NCBI GenBank assembly: GCA_023213395.1
Contig: CM041465.1
Span: 186,069,741 to 186,133,740 of the forward strand
Length of the DNA: 64,000 nucleotides
Direction: 5' to 3'
From: Cycas panzhihuaensis
Lineage: Eukaryota; Cycadophyta
The translations under genes and the position numbers were made by a program. Positions 24,830 to 38,286 of the stretch are shown here, in pieces. Under the pieces are notes generated by a model, which saw only the letters and a program-made list of their open reading frames with translations, searched no databases and had not been told where the DNA came from. Numbering within the stretch: position 1 is the stretch's first letter; every line of letters begins with the position of its first letter.

Positions 24830-27800
24830 TGGAGAAATGAGGCTAATAATGGCTAATAAAACATTGATTAACAATATCTTAGAGAGTCCCAAGGCTAAAT
24901 GCAACCTTTTAATGTAAGACAATTAGGCCAAACTAGTCCTTCAAGAATTAAAAATCAGATTATCATGTGCGAAAGATGCAATAGAAAAGGACATCTTGCA
25001 AAGGATTATTGTATACCTGTATACAAGTTACCTAAGTTTCAATAAAAATACAAAGCTTATAATGTTGATGAAATATAGAAAGAACAATTTGGTAGTGTAG
25101 GTTTTGCTTAAGCATACATTTAAAGACTTGAGTAAAGAATGATTGATCAAACTTAAGAGGTATTTTGAAGCTTATTGTGGCTATGCCACTTGTGATATTG
25201 AATTACCAATACAAACCGATCTTGGAGTTGTAAATAATATAACTTCAAACACCTCCTTATAGATTATGGACACAAGAGCGACATAGCATATGACCTACAA
25301 TCGAGATCTATATCAAAATTTTGATTCCAATATGTATAGTGTCATTTACATGACTGACAAATCCCAACAACCAATCGAAGGTATTAGAAACATATGTCTA
25401 AAACTCCCAAGCTTGAGAGACTTTACATTACTTGATGTCCTATACATTCTTAATCTAAAACAAAACCTACTCTCCTTATCTACTCTTGTCTCCTATGGAT
25501 TAAATCTTAGTATTACTACAAATGAACAAACTCTCCAAGTCATTCACCCTCCAACAAATCGAGTGGTCTTGACTGGAAAGCTTATTGGCAAATTATTTAA
25601 GTTGAATAACTCCCCATATTTTGAAGCCAGTTATGCTCAAAACCCTTGTGTTGATAAAGGCTTTAGTTTTAATACCACTTTAAAACATTTTAAGTTGTCC
25701 TTAGAAGCTCTTTGGCATGATCACATGGGCCATGTTCATATCAATCAACTTAGGGATCTTTATCATACTCTTCTAGGTCTACCCAAGTTCTCTTCTAAGC
25801 CCTTTAAATGTGAAGCATGTACCATACCTGAATCTTATAGATAACCCTTTGTCGATAGTTAGTGGAAATCAAGCCATCCTCTTTAATTGGTACACTTTAA
25901 TCTATGCAGACTAATGCTCTTTCCATCATTGAAAGAGAAATTATATTATATATCCTTCATTGATGATTTTACTAGGAAAGTATGGGTGGCTTTCCTAAGC
26001 AAGAAAGGCAAGGTATTTAGTGTCTTTAAAGCTTTTAAAGCTCATACTAAAAAGGAGTTAGGTTATTAGATTAAGTATCTCCAAATAGATAATGGTGGAG
26101 AATATACCTCTATTGAGTTTAAAACTTATCTACGAGATAATGACATCAAGCATCATACTACAATAGTAGGCAGCCCCCAATAGAATGGAGTTACTGAGCA
26201 TATAAATAGGTTTATTATGAATATGGCTCAAGCTATATTAGTTTATAAAAATGTACCTACTTACCTATGGGCGAAATTAATTTGGATAGTTGCTTATATC
26301 ATGAATGTTGTCAACCCATCTAAAGGATGAACTTCTCCCAATAAAAAGTGGATTGGATAGGCCCCCACTACCTACCATTTCAAAATATTTAGTTCAACAT
26401 GTTATGCCCATATATTAGATGGAGATAGAAATAAACTCCAGCCCAAGGCACTTAAAGATATCTTTATTAAATACCCTATGGACAAGAAAAGGTACAAGGT
26501 TTTTATACCTTCATAGTAGAAGATTATCATCATTAGAGACATGGTGTTTACTGAAACAGAAGATCAATTATTATAATTAGACTCCAAAACATCGAAACAT
26601 TGTTATTATGATACTACTCAATATGATGTACAAATTCTAAAATTTGGGGGGGGGGAGGAGGGGAAGACAGTCAAGAGTTATTTAAACTATTAGAATCTGA
26701 TAATAGAGCCATAGAGGATAGTAGTTATGACTTTGAACCATTGAGTACACATCATGCACCACCATTTGAGAACAATAGAGTTGACAAATGCAAAGTAGTG
26801 GCAGATGGACCATGCTCCCCAGATGTATCAACATCCTCCTTAAAAAATATATAAAATGATCATTTTCAAGATCTAAATGAAGACTATGATGTTGTAAAAA
26901 TAAAGACCTCATTCCTAACTCAAGGTTCTCGTGAAGCCTACCAACTAAATAAGGATATACAACCTGATAATGTGGGCAAAATTAGCACTCAAAGTACTTA
27001 TAGAGCCAAGATGCAGAAATCACTTTTCATTGAGTTAGAACCAGCAAAACTATATCTTGCTCTCAATGAGAAGCCTCTCTCATACTAAGAAGCTATAAAA
27101 CACATAGTTTGGAGTAATTCCATAAATGAAGAGTATCAATCAATCTCTTATAAAAAATGGTACATGGGAGCTCATTTACCTATAACTTAGAAGAAAGGTA
27201 GTTTGAAATAAATGGATGTACAAAAATAAATATAGATCTAATGACACTCTTGAAAAACACAAGGCAAGGTTGGTAGCAAATGGATTCACACAAAGGCAAG
27301 GTATCAACTACATTGAAGTCTTTATACCTACAACTAAGTGGCCCATAATCAGAACTCTTATGGCCTTGCCAGCTCAACAGGATTAGAAGATTCACTAGCT
27401 CAATGTAAAAACTATATTTCTCAATGGTGATCTTGATGAAGAAATCTATATGGATCAGCTTGAAGGATTTGAGATTACTGGTCTAGAGCATAAGGTGTAT
27501 AGGCTCAAAAAGTCCTTGTACAGCCTTAAATAAGCCCTCGTACTTAGTTCACCAAGTTGTCAAAATGAATGTGGCAACTTGAATATGAGGTTTATAACTA
27601 CTAGGATATTAATGCAATATTATTTATCAAACACCAAAAGGATAAAAATCATTTTATCTGTTAATCTTTGTGGACGACATACTTATAATGAGGAATAGTA
27701 AACAAGTAATTAGCCAGCTAAAGGACTTAACTAAAACGTTCGAATTATCTGACCTTGGATTGATGAAATACTACTTAGGAATTGAAGTCACTCAGAAAGA

Positions 27801-28137
27801 CGGTAAAATCTTTCTTTCTCAAGAAAAGTATATCAATGATCTTCTAACAAAGTTTCAGTTGAAAGATGCTCAAACTATAGCCACTCTAATAGAACCCAAT
27901 GTCAAACTAATAGCTGATGGCGATGATCAAGAGGTAGACGCAACACTTTACATGCAACTTGTAGGTAGTCTCATTTATACTACTAATATAGGACTTGATA
28001 TTACATACTCGGTTAGTATTATTACTCGTCACATGACAAATCCTAAGTAAAATCACTAGTAGGTAGCAGTGCAAGTGTTGAGGTACCTTAAGGCGACCAA
28101 TAAATATGGTCTACTATATAAACCAAATTCATAATTT
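24830..28137 (+). pseudogene. Copia relic, plus strand (gag end to RT/RNase H)
   Basis: A zinc-knuckle-like CERCNRKGHLAKDYC lies near 24968 (one residue longer than CCHC consensus). The protease core MDTRAT near 25266 replaces D-S/T-G-A-T. A long open segment at 25290-25844 holds the rest of the protease and GAG-pre-integrase (LWHDHMGHVHINQLRDLY, CEAC). The integrase core runs 25887-26500 (YYISFIDDFTRKVWVAFLS, IDNGGEY, NGVTEHINRF). RT is at 27200-28050 (KARLVANGFTQRQGINY, FVDDILIM near 27667, LSDLGLMKYYLGIEV). It breaks off at VLRYLKATNKYGLLY near 28130, where an inverted copia begins. No LTRs are visible. Many stops. Confidence 0.88.
26646..26655 (+). repeat. 10-nt G run in copia relic
   Basis: Ten G followed by AGGAGGGG inside the integrase-RT linker of the copia relic. 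Confidence 0.85.
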
Positions 28138-28142
28138 AAACC

Positions 28143-31100
28143 ATATATGATTCCTGTGGCTTTTGTATATAATGTGAATATAAAGTGACATCATAAGATA
28201 TATCAAGATGAGTATGAGTTAAATAAATAAGACTACCAATTAGTTATCTATTTAATGTTGGATCACATAAAGGTATGGAATAATCAGTAGATAGTTTTAC
28301 TCATGATTGTAATGGATTAGAGACAGGTTTAACATTTTCTATGTTAAACTATTTAATTAAGTCTAAAATATATTTAGGTTGAGATATAGTTATTTTTTAA
28401 TCATGTTGATAAATTTCTAATCTAAGAAAATAATGTAGGAGACCTAGATCGGTTATTTCGAATTTATTCATTAAAGTAGTTTTTAAGTGATGAATGTTAT
28501 TTATTGATAATCTAGTGATGATGATATCATCAATATATATGATTAAAATAGTAATATTATCATTTTCATATTTGAAATAAAGATTTGGATTACTAATATA
28601 TTTAATGTATCTAATTAGAATGAGATAATCATCAATTTTAGTATATCAAGCTTGAGGAGTTTGTTTTAATCCATAAATAGATTTCTTTAGTTTATAAACT
28701 AAATTAGGATTATCAATAAAGCTAGGTGGCTGATACATGTAGATCTCTTCTTTGAGATCACCATTCAAAATACACTCTTTACATCCATTTGATGGATTTC
28801 CTAACCAAACTTAGCTACGAGAGTAATAATTATTTTAATCATATTCATCTTTGCAATAGGGACAAAGGTTTCATTATAATCTATGCCATCTATTTGAGAA
28901 AATCCTTTTGCGACTATGTGAGCTTTGTATTTTTTAATTACACTTGTTGAGTTGTATTTAGTTCTATAAACCCATTTATAGTCAACTACATTTTTTCCTA
29001 GTAAGACTGGTATGAGATCCCAAGTTGAATTCTTGATTAAAGTATCAAATTTAACTTGCATAACTTACTACCATACAAGATTGTTACTAACTTGTTTAAA
29101 GGTTTTAGGATCATTATTCTCTATTATTTTAGCCATTAAAGCATAATTAGCATGTAATTTTTGGTCACGTGTTCGCTTGATATCTGAAGGATTACCTACA
29201 TATAGGTTATTTATTGGTAATTGTTTTTATAGTTATAGGTTGATTTGAGAAGCTAGCTTGAGAAGAAGAGACTATTTCAGTAGGTTCGAATAAAGTCCAA
29301 TTCTATGCTTGAGTAGATAAGGATTCTATAATTTCAAGATTAACTTATTTATCAGAGGGGTCAACTAAATAGGTATTGGTTAACAGATTTTCAACTGAAA
29401 GTTTTACATAAGTAGAGGTTGAAGAAGATCCTTCTTCATCAACTATTAGGTCACGCAAAATTAAAATTTGATGCGTGACTAGGTCCAAAAGTCTATAGGC
29501 TTTACTTTCTTCATTGTATCTAATGAAGATATATTTTTGACTCTTAGGATCAAGTTTCTTACATTTTTCTTTAGGAACATATCTCTACGCAATGCTTCCA
29601 AAGATTCGTAAATGATTAACTTAGGGTCTTCTTCTAGACCACTTTTGTTCTAGAGTAACGTTTTGTAAGCATTTACTAGGTAAGCGGTTTAGAAAATAGT
29701 TAGAGCAATTAATTACTTCTACTGACAACTTTATATCAAGGTTCTTTGTATATAATATATAACGAGTCATCTTAACAAAAGTGCAGTTCTTGCATTTAGC
29801 AACACCATTTTACTGAGGAGTGTATACAACAGAATGCTAAAATTAAATTTTATGCTTTTTACAGAAGAAAGTGAATTTGCCACTTAAGTATTCCTTGGCA
29901 TTTTTAGATCTGAAATTTTTAATTTTTGAGTTTGATTAGTTTTCAACAAGTGTTTTAAATTCTGTGAAGATATCGAATACTTGACTATGTGTTTTGAGTG
30001 TGTATACCCAACATTTTCTAAAAAAATCATCAATAAACGTGACAAAATAATGAGAGCCAGAATATGATATTACATGAAATGGTCCACATATGTCAGAGTG
30101 AACAAGTTCAAGTGGAACTTTTACTCTGAATTGACTTTTAGTGGAAAAGGGTCCATGTGTTGCTTACCTATTACACAAGCTTCACAAACACTATAAACAG
30201 TATTTAAAGGTAGAAGACCATAAACTATATCATGTCTTTTTAGGTATTGGAGTTTGCCATAACTAGTATGGCCAAATCGTACATGCCAAAGTTTACTGAC
30301 TGAGTCAGATATGGCTATGAAGGCACTGAAGGGTTTTGTTTTGTTATTTTGTAAACTCATTAAACTATAGAGACCTATACTATGATCAACAAGTCTAGAG
30401 GCAATATGTTTAAATTTATTTAATGGCTCTTTAATAATAATTTATCTTTCCAGAATTTGACAACAAGGTCTTTCTAGCAGATTTGGTAAACTAATAGTAA
30501 GTTTGGTAACAAACTAGGTATGTAGAAGACATCCTTTATTAAACCATCTTTTATGGTAACATCACCTGATCTGTTTACTTTAAATTGGGTTCCACTTACA
30601 AAGAAATCTCTTCTTCAAAGTTAGTTTTAAATTATTAAGTAGATAAGTTTTCTGGTATCCTATCATGTGATAGGATGCACCAGAGTCAAGGATCCATTGT
30701 AGTGGTTGATTAGACGAGGCAACAAATGCAGAAGTTATTACCATTAGAGAACGATTATAAGTTTGTTGTCAGTTTTATGGTCAAGATTGAGGTCAATTTT
30801 GTAATCCCTTAGAAGCTTTCCATTCTTCTAAAGTTATTCTACTTCTATAGACATCAATAGTATGGTCTCTTTTATGACAATAGGCACAACTAGTGTTCTG
30901 AGAAGAATGTATATTATTCTGATTAGGAAAGGATTGATTAGAAGTATTCTGATGTTTAGATGAACCATAATACTTAATATTGTTTTGGGAGTTTGATTGT
31001 GAACCTCTATGAGGTTTGTATAATTTTGGATTAATGTTAAAATTATTATGATGTTTGTTTTTATTTTGTGGCTTAGTTTTAGAAAACAAAGCCTGGGAAG

Positions 31101-31749
31101 GATCTTTTAATATGCCTATCTAAATTAATATCATTTGATGTCCTATCAGTTGCTTTGTCAGCTAATTAAATGTTATAAGAGGATTGCCAGCTTGTTGTCT
31201 GATTATTTTAAAAAAATTAAAATATTTTGGTAATTTATTTATTATAAGACAAACGAGTATATTGTCATCTTTAGCATGAGTGATTATTTGTTTGGTATCA
31301 CTTACTTTAGTTTTAGATTTAATACAGTTACATAGGTCTTTATTAATTAGTTAAATTTTGCATAAAAAATCCTCAACCTTAGACAAATCATCATAATTAA
31401 GATCATACAGTTGCTATTTTAAGACATCCAGTTGATGTGTATTGACCTTATCATATTTTTCTTGCAGAGTGTTCCAGACAGTGGCTAGATCGTCTGTTTA
31501 AGAAAATTATCAACTAATTTCTGGTGAAAGTGAGTTCAAGATGGTGCCTAGGGCTGAATTTGAGTTCATAAGATATACCATATAACTTTCTGTAGTTTCA
31601 TCCTTTGGTTTTTTAAATTCACCTATTACATATTGCCATATCTTTTGTTGTTTAAATTGGTGGGATATGCAATTCCTTTAGTCGACATAATTTGAGCCAG
31701 TTAAAATTGGAACTGGAACGTAGGTGGTTGCCCTTGGCATTAGAGCCAT
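28143..31749 (-). pseudogene. Degenerate copia gag-pol (sister copy)
   Basis: ATG at 31749 opens a gag matching that of the nested copia. The knuckle CAYCHKRDHTIDVYR lies near 30880 (first three ligands kept, last Cys replaced). Protease remnants are near 30680, GAG-pre-integrase at 30360-30121 (KLWHVRFGHTSYGKLQY, CEACVIGKQH), integrase at 30110-29640, and RT at 29061-28350 (DYKWVYRTKYN, YKAHIVAKGFSQIDGIDY, IDDIIIT). Here the RT box keeps both aspartates, unlike the YVDN of the sister. Stops, mostly TAG, and frameshifts are scattered. Truncated at 28143. Confidence 0.88.
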
Positions 31750-32375
31750 ATTGGGAATCATAGGATTTGATTGGAGATTGGAGAATATAAGTGTAGGTGA
31801 AAAAAAAATCACTTAAAAAAGTTACCAAATATCAGATTAATATTTCACAGGAATTGAAAATCATAGTAAAATGAATGAATACCTTTCCTCTTCAAAAAAA
31901 ATTACATGATCCTCTTTAAAAAAAAAAAAAAATAACAGCCCCCCTTAACAAAGTAAGTGTTTTACTTAAAATATTTAGATTCTAATTTTATTATGAATAA
32001 GATAAATTAATTTTTGAATGTCAGTTATCAAGGAATAGGCTCTAAAAAATTTATAATAATGTAGAGAAAAAGATATATTAAAATTTTAAAAAAGTAAATT
32101 TTATTAATTTGCTTATTAAATCAATAAAAAAACATAATTATAATTCTAGTGTTGAAAAAAAGATTTAGTTTCTAAAAAGTTTTTCTTGATTAATGAAGGG
32201 AACTATATTAAAAGGGTATTATGTTATAGGGGGGACACTATAGTGAAGGTGATAAAGTAAATAAAAAGGAGTTAATATTCTAATCAATACAAGTATTGTG
32301 TTTAGTAATTGATTTATTTAATTGGCTTAAAATATTAAAAAAAAAATAGCCTAAAACTAATTTAGGTTAATTTGC

Positions 32376-32436
<61 letters not shown>

Positions 32437-32816
32437 GGATGAAAATAATCAAGGAGGGGTGTATTAATTTTGCCTAAGTTAATTAGGTTTTATTTAAAAG
32501 GAATATATATAGATATATATATATATATATATATATAATATTCAGAAGAGATTAAAGGTTATAAATATCTTATATTATAATAAAAAGAGGGTTAATTTTT
32601 AAGAAGAAGTGAAAGGAGAAGGGTTTTTTATTATATATTAATTATAATGTAGGGGGAATTGTAACAAGAATAAAATAAAATAAGGAAGGGGTTGATTTGT
32701 AAATATAATATCAAGATAGTGTTTATTTTATTTTATTAAACAAATGTTATAGGAGGGAATTAATAAAGTGTAGGGGAGGGGGCGACTAAGTTAGAATTGG
32801 CCTAGAGTTAATTGTA

Positions 32817-32819
<3 letters not shown>

Positions 32820-32880
<61 letters not shown>
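32820..32880. repeat. (TA)n microsatellite
   Basis: About 30 TA units in the copia leader. Similar shorter runs occur at 32386-32432, 32505-32536 and 32975-32993. Confidence 0.9.
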
Positions 32881-33239
32881 CTATATATATAAAAGGCAAA
32901 TAAAATAATGTACGAATTATGATTAAAAGATAATGTTTAATATTTATTAAGGTTTAATTAATAAGGAGGGTTTATATATATATATATATATATAACTATA
33001 TAAAAAAACGTAAAATCACCTATGGACCCAATGGAAGAATTATATTTATAAAATAAAATTAAACTTAAAATCAGTTTTGGGTCCGAGGGGGGGTAAAAAC
33101 GTAAAAACCCTACCTTTTTGGCATTGCAGATCGATCGATGGTGGCGAGGGTTCTCCGGCTAGTTACAGATTGATCGATGGTGGCGAGGGTTCTCTGGCTC
33201 ACTCTTGCTTCCTCTGTACTCTATGATTGTCCCTCCATG

Positions 33240-33473
33240 CAACAATAACTCTCCTTGTAGGGTTGCCTAAATGTTGAAGCCTTATAGGAGGGCAAACTAG
33301 TCCATGCCCACATCATTTGAACAGGATTCTAGCCAGATGTCTATTTAGGAACCAAACTTGAGACCATGTATGGCAAGCACGTGAGTCAGGTTGATGCACA
33401 CTGAGCTTTGGGTGAAATGCCCGAACAAAATGTGGTTGCATAGACTACACTGATTGCAACTATGACATTCAAT
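33240..33473 (+). pseudogene. Pentatricopeptide-repeat (PPR) protein fragment
   Basis: PPR proteins are helical-repeat RNA-binding factors of plant organelles. The plus strand, in the frame through GCC at 33279, reads CLNVEAL, stop, EGKLVHAHII, stop, TGF, stop, PDVYLGTKLETMYGKH, then VDAH, stop, ALGEMPEQNVVA, stop, TTLIAT. This is the register of PLS-class repeats (EGK-HAHII-TGF-PDVYL-TKL--MY-K and DEMPE-NVV-WT-LI). Five to six stops, mostly TAG or TGA at expected Glu, Gln or Trp, interrupt about 75 codons. Only about two repeats remain, wedged between two minus-strand copia relics. The following 33474-33690 is unassigned. Confidence 0.72.
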
Positions 33474-33699
33474 TAGTCTTTAGATCAAGGCATGATTGGC
33501 CCTGCATCTTTGCATTTCTACTTTATGCCTTATTCTAGAGGAAAATGCTTGGAGAATCAACCTGCTCGTGATCATTTCAGTCTGTAAATGGAATGGCATT
33601 CGATGGTATTCAGTGATGATATTGCTCTGGTTTGCAGATCAACCAGAGTTGGCATCTCCTCTGTCTATGGCATTTAATCATGTATCTTCCATGCTATAA

Positions 33700-36600
33700 T
33701 TTCCTGTAATAATAAGGTCATCCATATATAAAATAGTAAGAACTATTCAAGATGCTCTCTTTCTAATATAAAGACTTGGTTCAAAATATGTTGTCACAAA
33801 ACCATCTTCCTTTAATCTAGCATCGATCTTTTCATACCAAGCACGCAGTCTTTTTTTTAGGCTATAAAAGAATTTCTTCAAGCGGCACACTAAATACTCT
33901 TGTCCTTTCTTCACGAAACCTAGAGGTTGGGCTATGTAGATCTCTTCTTTCAAGTCTCCATGAAGAAATGCAAACTTTACATCCATTTGATATAACACCC
34001 AACCAAATTTAGTTGCTAAAGCAAGGATCAATCAGACTGTTGAAATCTTAGAGACCGGTGCAAAAGTCTCTTCATAATTGATTCCTTCTTTCTGTTTAAA
34101 ACCTTGAGCTACAAGTCTAGCTTTATATTTATCTAATTTGCCATTGGAGTAATACTTTACCTTGTAGACCCACTTGCAGCCAACCAAGTTCTTTAAGGAA
34201 GGAAGCATAACTAAATCCCATATATTATTCTTCATAAGAGAACAAAATTCTTTCTCCATCATATCTTTTCATCGTGGATCTTCCTTCACTTCTTCAAACA
34301 AAATAAAGTTGCAGGAATCATTAGTGTTCATAACTAAGGCTTGACTAGCATCTTGACTCCTTGTCCTTCCACCATCTTCTAGATTTTCAACTGTCACACT
34401 AGAATCTTTAATGGTTCTTCTTTTTCATAATGGAACACGGGGTATAGACCATGTTTTAGCATGTGATGGATCCTCTATATAACTTCTTTTAGGTCCTACT
34501 TTGGAATCATTTTGCAGAATAAGCTCATGTACTTATAAATTTGCTGAATCACGACTCAGAAAATGTAGAAGTGGAGGATAAAATATATCTTCAGATGATC
34601 TGTCAATATGATACATCAACGACTCATCAAACTTAACATCCTGACTAATTAAGATTTTCTCCCCCTATGGATCCCAAAGTCTATAAGTCTTACTCTCTAA
34701 AAAGTACCCCACAAAAATACACTTTAAACTCTTGTGATCTAATTTCTTCTAATTTTTGTCTAGGATGTGTGCATAGGCAATGCACCAAAATACCTTAAAA
34801 TAGTTAATGGAAGGTTTCTGACTAGTCCAACAGTATTTGAGGGTAATACCATAAACATCAGAAGTAGGTACCCTATTCAAAATATGAACTATTATCGCCA
34901 CAGCTTTTGCTCAAAACTTGGGAGGTAAATTATTACCATGTACCATGTACCTCGTCATTTCTATTATGGTATGATTTTTTTCTTTTTGCTATACCATTTT
35001 GTTGTAGGGTATATAAGATAGTAAATTCCTACGTAATACCATTAGCAAGATAGAGCTGATGAAAGGCATTGTTATCATACTCCTTTCCATTATCACTTCT
35101 TAATATCTTAATCTTCATACCATATCCATTTTCAACATAATTTTTCTATTCACAAAATTTATTAAATACATTAGACTTATTCTTTAAAAAGAAAACCCAA
35201 GTTTTTCTATTGAAATCATACACAAACACAAGTACATAGTGAGCTCTAGAAATAGAAGGATTAGATAATGGACCCATCTAATCTGTATGGACAAGTCATA
35301 ATTTCTCTTTTGTCCTCCAAGCATTATCTTTAGCAAAAGGATAACGATGATGTTTTCCATACATACATCCCTCACAAGCACCCTTTGAACATTGAATATG
35401 AGGCAAACCAATTATCATTTTCAATTGATTTATTAAGTTGATGCTCCCATAGTTAAGATGACCTAATCTTTCATGCCATAACTTACTCACATCATCAACA
35501 CTGGAAATGAAAATATAAGAATCTTGTTGGGTTTTAAAAGACTCAAAACACCCAAAAGTTATCCTGCACTTTCCCAGTAGCAATAATAGAGTAGTTTTTC
35601 TTTGGACCTCTAACTAGACATTTGTCATTGTAGAGCTCTATTTCCATACCTTGCTTGTAGATTTCCTAGGCTAAAAGAAGATTTAGCTTTATTAGAGGCA
35701 CATAATAAACACCATTAAATTTTCCACATGCAAGTGAAATGGTTCCAATACCTTCTATAGGCAAAACACTGACATCTGTAAGAATTATGTTAGCGTCAAT
35801 TGAACTTGTGTCTAAAGCATTAAAAATATGCTTCTGATTAGTGATGTATTTTTGAGCACCTTAGTCTAGGATCTAATAGTCTTTCTTTTTAGATGACATT
35901 GTTGAGGCCCACATACAATGTGCTGCAACACTTTTTCCTTTCTCATCTTGGCTTACCTTACGCTTATCCCATTTCTTGATCTAACAGGTTCTTTCCCTAT
36001 GACCATCTTTCTTGTAGTAATTACACCTTCCTATGAACTTCTTCTTTTCACAAGAGATCTCACCAATCTTTTGTGTAGACTTACTTTTATGGATTATATC
36101 CTTCTTTTGTGTCTTCATTATCAAGGCCTGATTTGAAACAGATCCATTGAGCATCCCATGATGCTTCAATTTGGCATCTTTAGCTAAGATTAGATTTTCC
36201 AATGACTCAAAAGACTCACCTTCCATGGCTTCATCACTACCATAAGCAGTCTGAAAGGTGTCAAATACATATGGTAACTTGGACATAATAATGGAAAACA
36301 ATAAAGCATCATCTCTTGAGTTTGTCTTTAGCTCATCCAATCTATTTCTTAAATCAGTAATCTTGTTTAAGAAGGTACTAATGTTATTTTTGTCTTCTAC
36401 TTTTTCACTTAATAATTCCATAATGAGGGCAACGCGATGATTAGTCTTTTGTTCCACAAAAATCTCATACAGTTTAGTCCAAATTTCATATGGGGTTTCA
36501 AGATTGTGTATTAAAGCTCTTTGATCAGGGGCCAAAGATAACTTAAGTAAGCCAACAACTATAAACTATCTTTCTTCAACACATACATGATCTTTTTCAT

Positions 36601-36733
36601 CCAAAGGTAGGCTTAATAAAGGTGATTTAGTGATTCCCCATAGCTGGTTTACCATTAAAACAAGTTCCATGCATGCTTTCCACTCATTAAAATTATTCTT
36701 ATTGAATGTAACTAACGGTGTAAGCTTCTCCAT
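33700..36733 (-). pseudogene. Copia D gag-pol
   Basis: Gag starts MEKLTPLVTFNKNNFNEW (36733), with a long open stretch (36535-35981) ending in a knuckle-like CNYYKKDGHRERTC. GAG-pre-integrase is at 35583-35296 (KLWHERLGHLNYGSINL, CEGCMYGKHH). The integrase runs to about 34860, and RT from 34262 to 33700 ([50 protein letters not shown]-like, ending YMDDLIITGN near 33710). Copia E (38.5-41.2 kb) and F (47.1-49.2 kb) are the same subfamily by the shared MVNQLWGITK and LAKDAKLKHHGML gag motifs. Stops are fewer than in E and F, so D is probably younger. Confidence 0.88.
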
Positions 36734-36751
36734 GATTAAATTAAACAACAA

Positions 36752-38274
36752 AACAACTTAGAAGTACAACTGAAACCTAGTTACCTCTCTTGAATAGCAG
36801 ACTTAAAACCACAACTCAAGATCAAATTAAGCTAAGTAATCTTTAGAACTTGAAACACTTGAACCAAATACACTAAACTCTAATTGTAAAATACAAATAT
36901 ATAATGCACTCTTGAACCAATGCAATTGTCCTTCTTGTCACCCAAATACCAACATACTTTCAATAGAAGAAATCGCTGCCCAAAGTATACTTCACTTTAA
37001 TCACTCAAATATTAATCCTCATTAATAAAGTTACTTCTCATATACATAACCGTCAAAGAAAATAACTCAACAAACAACTGCCATAATCCATAATTGCCAA
37101 CTAATACACCATTTAAAATACCAACTTCGATACCAAAGATTGCTGCAAATGCATATTACCCAAGGGCACACCAAGAAATTGAAGTATTGCTCATTTTAAG
37201 ACTACAACATGGAGTTCAAGGGTCATACATACTACAATGTTGACACGAATGAATCAAGGCTAACATGTCACAGAGTACAACACGCTAATCACAATGATGT
37301 AACTACAATAATGGTGCAATGTATATACACGGAGACGTAACACTCAAAACGCATATCGTCAACACTCAAAGACACACTGTATATATACAATAAACACAGA
37401 TAGTGAGAGTGAAAATGCACTATATACACATGGAAAATGTAGATAGTAAGACAACAAAAATGCAAGTTGTATAGGCGCCAAACACGTGGGAGTATTCATA
37501 GATATATAAGAGGCCAAACATGTGAGTGTATACGCAGATAGAGAAGACACCAAATACGTGAGAATATACATAGTAAAGACGTCAAACGAGTGAGCATATA
37601 TGCAAAAGCATATATGCGAATACGTACAGCTGCTTGTACGTAGTGTATACACAATAGTGAAGAGATAAAACATGAGACAGACAATCGTACTTTATTCACA
37701 ACATAATAACAAATAATAGACGTAGACTTATACACATTCCAATATTAAATAAAGGTAGCTAAAAAGGTTTCAATAGTCTCCAAATAATTTGTTGATGATG
37801 CAATCACAATGGAGGAGAATAATAGGTTCCTTAACCAAACAGAGGAGGAGGGCAACGAAGGGTGACATAGTGCTATGGTTTATAGCCAGAATGCCTCAAG
37901 TTTGATTGGCCAAATACAAATGTTAAAGGTAAAGTGGCTATCAACATAACATACTGATGTTCTACAATAATCTTTAGGTTTAAAATGATGTAAGAACAGT
38001 AAAATATATATGGGCATGCAGAGGAATAAGAGTATAGCACTATAAAGATAGCAAAGCAAGAGGAATGGAGGAATAAAATAAAGTACCTTTAGATGAGACC
38101 AAAATAGGGCATCTATAGATCTTCAAGGTTGATTCACCTTCAAATCTCTTCTTAAACATTAAACAAAATTGAGAATAGGGCTGTACTAGCTCTACATGAC
38201 ATCATACTTCTACACATCCAACAATCAGATCACGACACTATGCAGCTCACTTAGCAGCAGCATACAACCACGAG
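36752..38274 (-). other. Non-coding leader of copia D
   Basis: No gag or pol similarity. It contains a short degenerate tandem repeat at about 37476-37600 built on (A/G)CCAAA(C/T)ACGTGAG with a period near 35 bp. Confidence 0.5.
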
Positions 38275-38286
38275 CTCTAATACCAT
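38275..38286 (-). promoter_or_regulatory. Primer binding site of copia D
   Basis: The minus strand reads TGGTATTAGAGC, one base from the initiator tRNA-Met complement. It marks the end of the LTR upstream (about 38288-38525), which has the CTCTAATTTTTAATA end common to plant copia LTRs. Confidence 0.75.

Larger units (their letters stand above)
28143..33190 (-). mobile_element. Copia relic, minus strand, sister of nested copia 8562-16267
   Basis: Gag-pol and leader align closely in reverse with 11569-15210 and about 9838-11568 of the nested copia. The 3' part is missing: homology stops at 28143, early in RNase H, so there is no 3' LTR. The leader (31750-33190) is rich in (TA)n runs (32386-32432, 32505-32536, 32820-32878) and ends near 33190 without a recognisable 5' LTR or PBS. 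Confidence 0.85.

Noticed and set aside
24950-33190. Treating 24.8-33.2 kb as one continuous element
   Set aside because: The halves are on opposite strands, belong to different copia groups, and each carries its own gag and RT.
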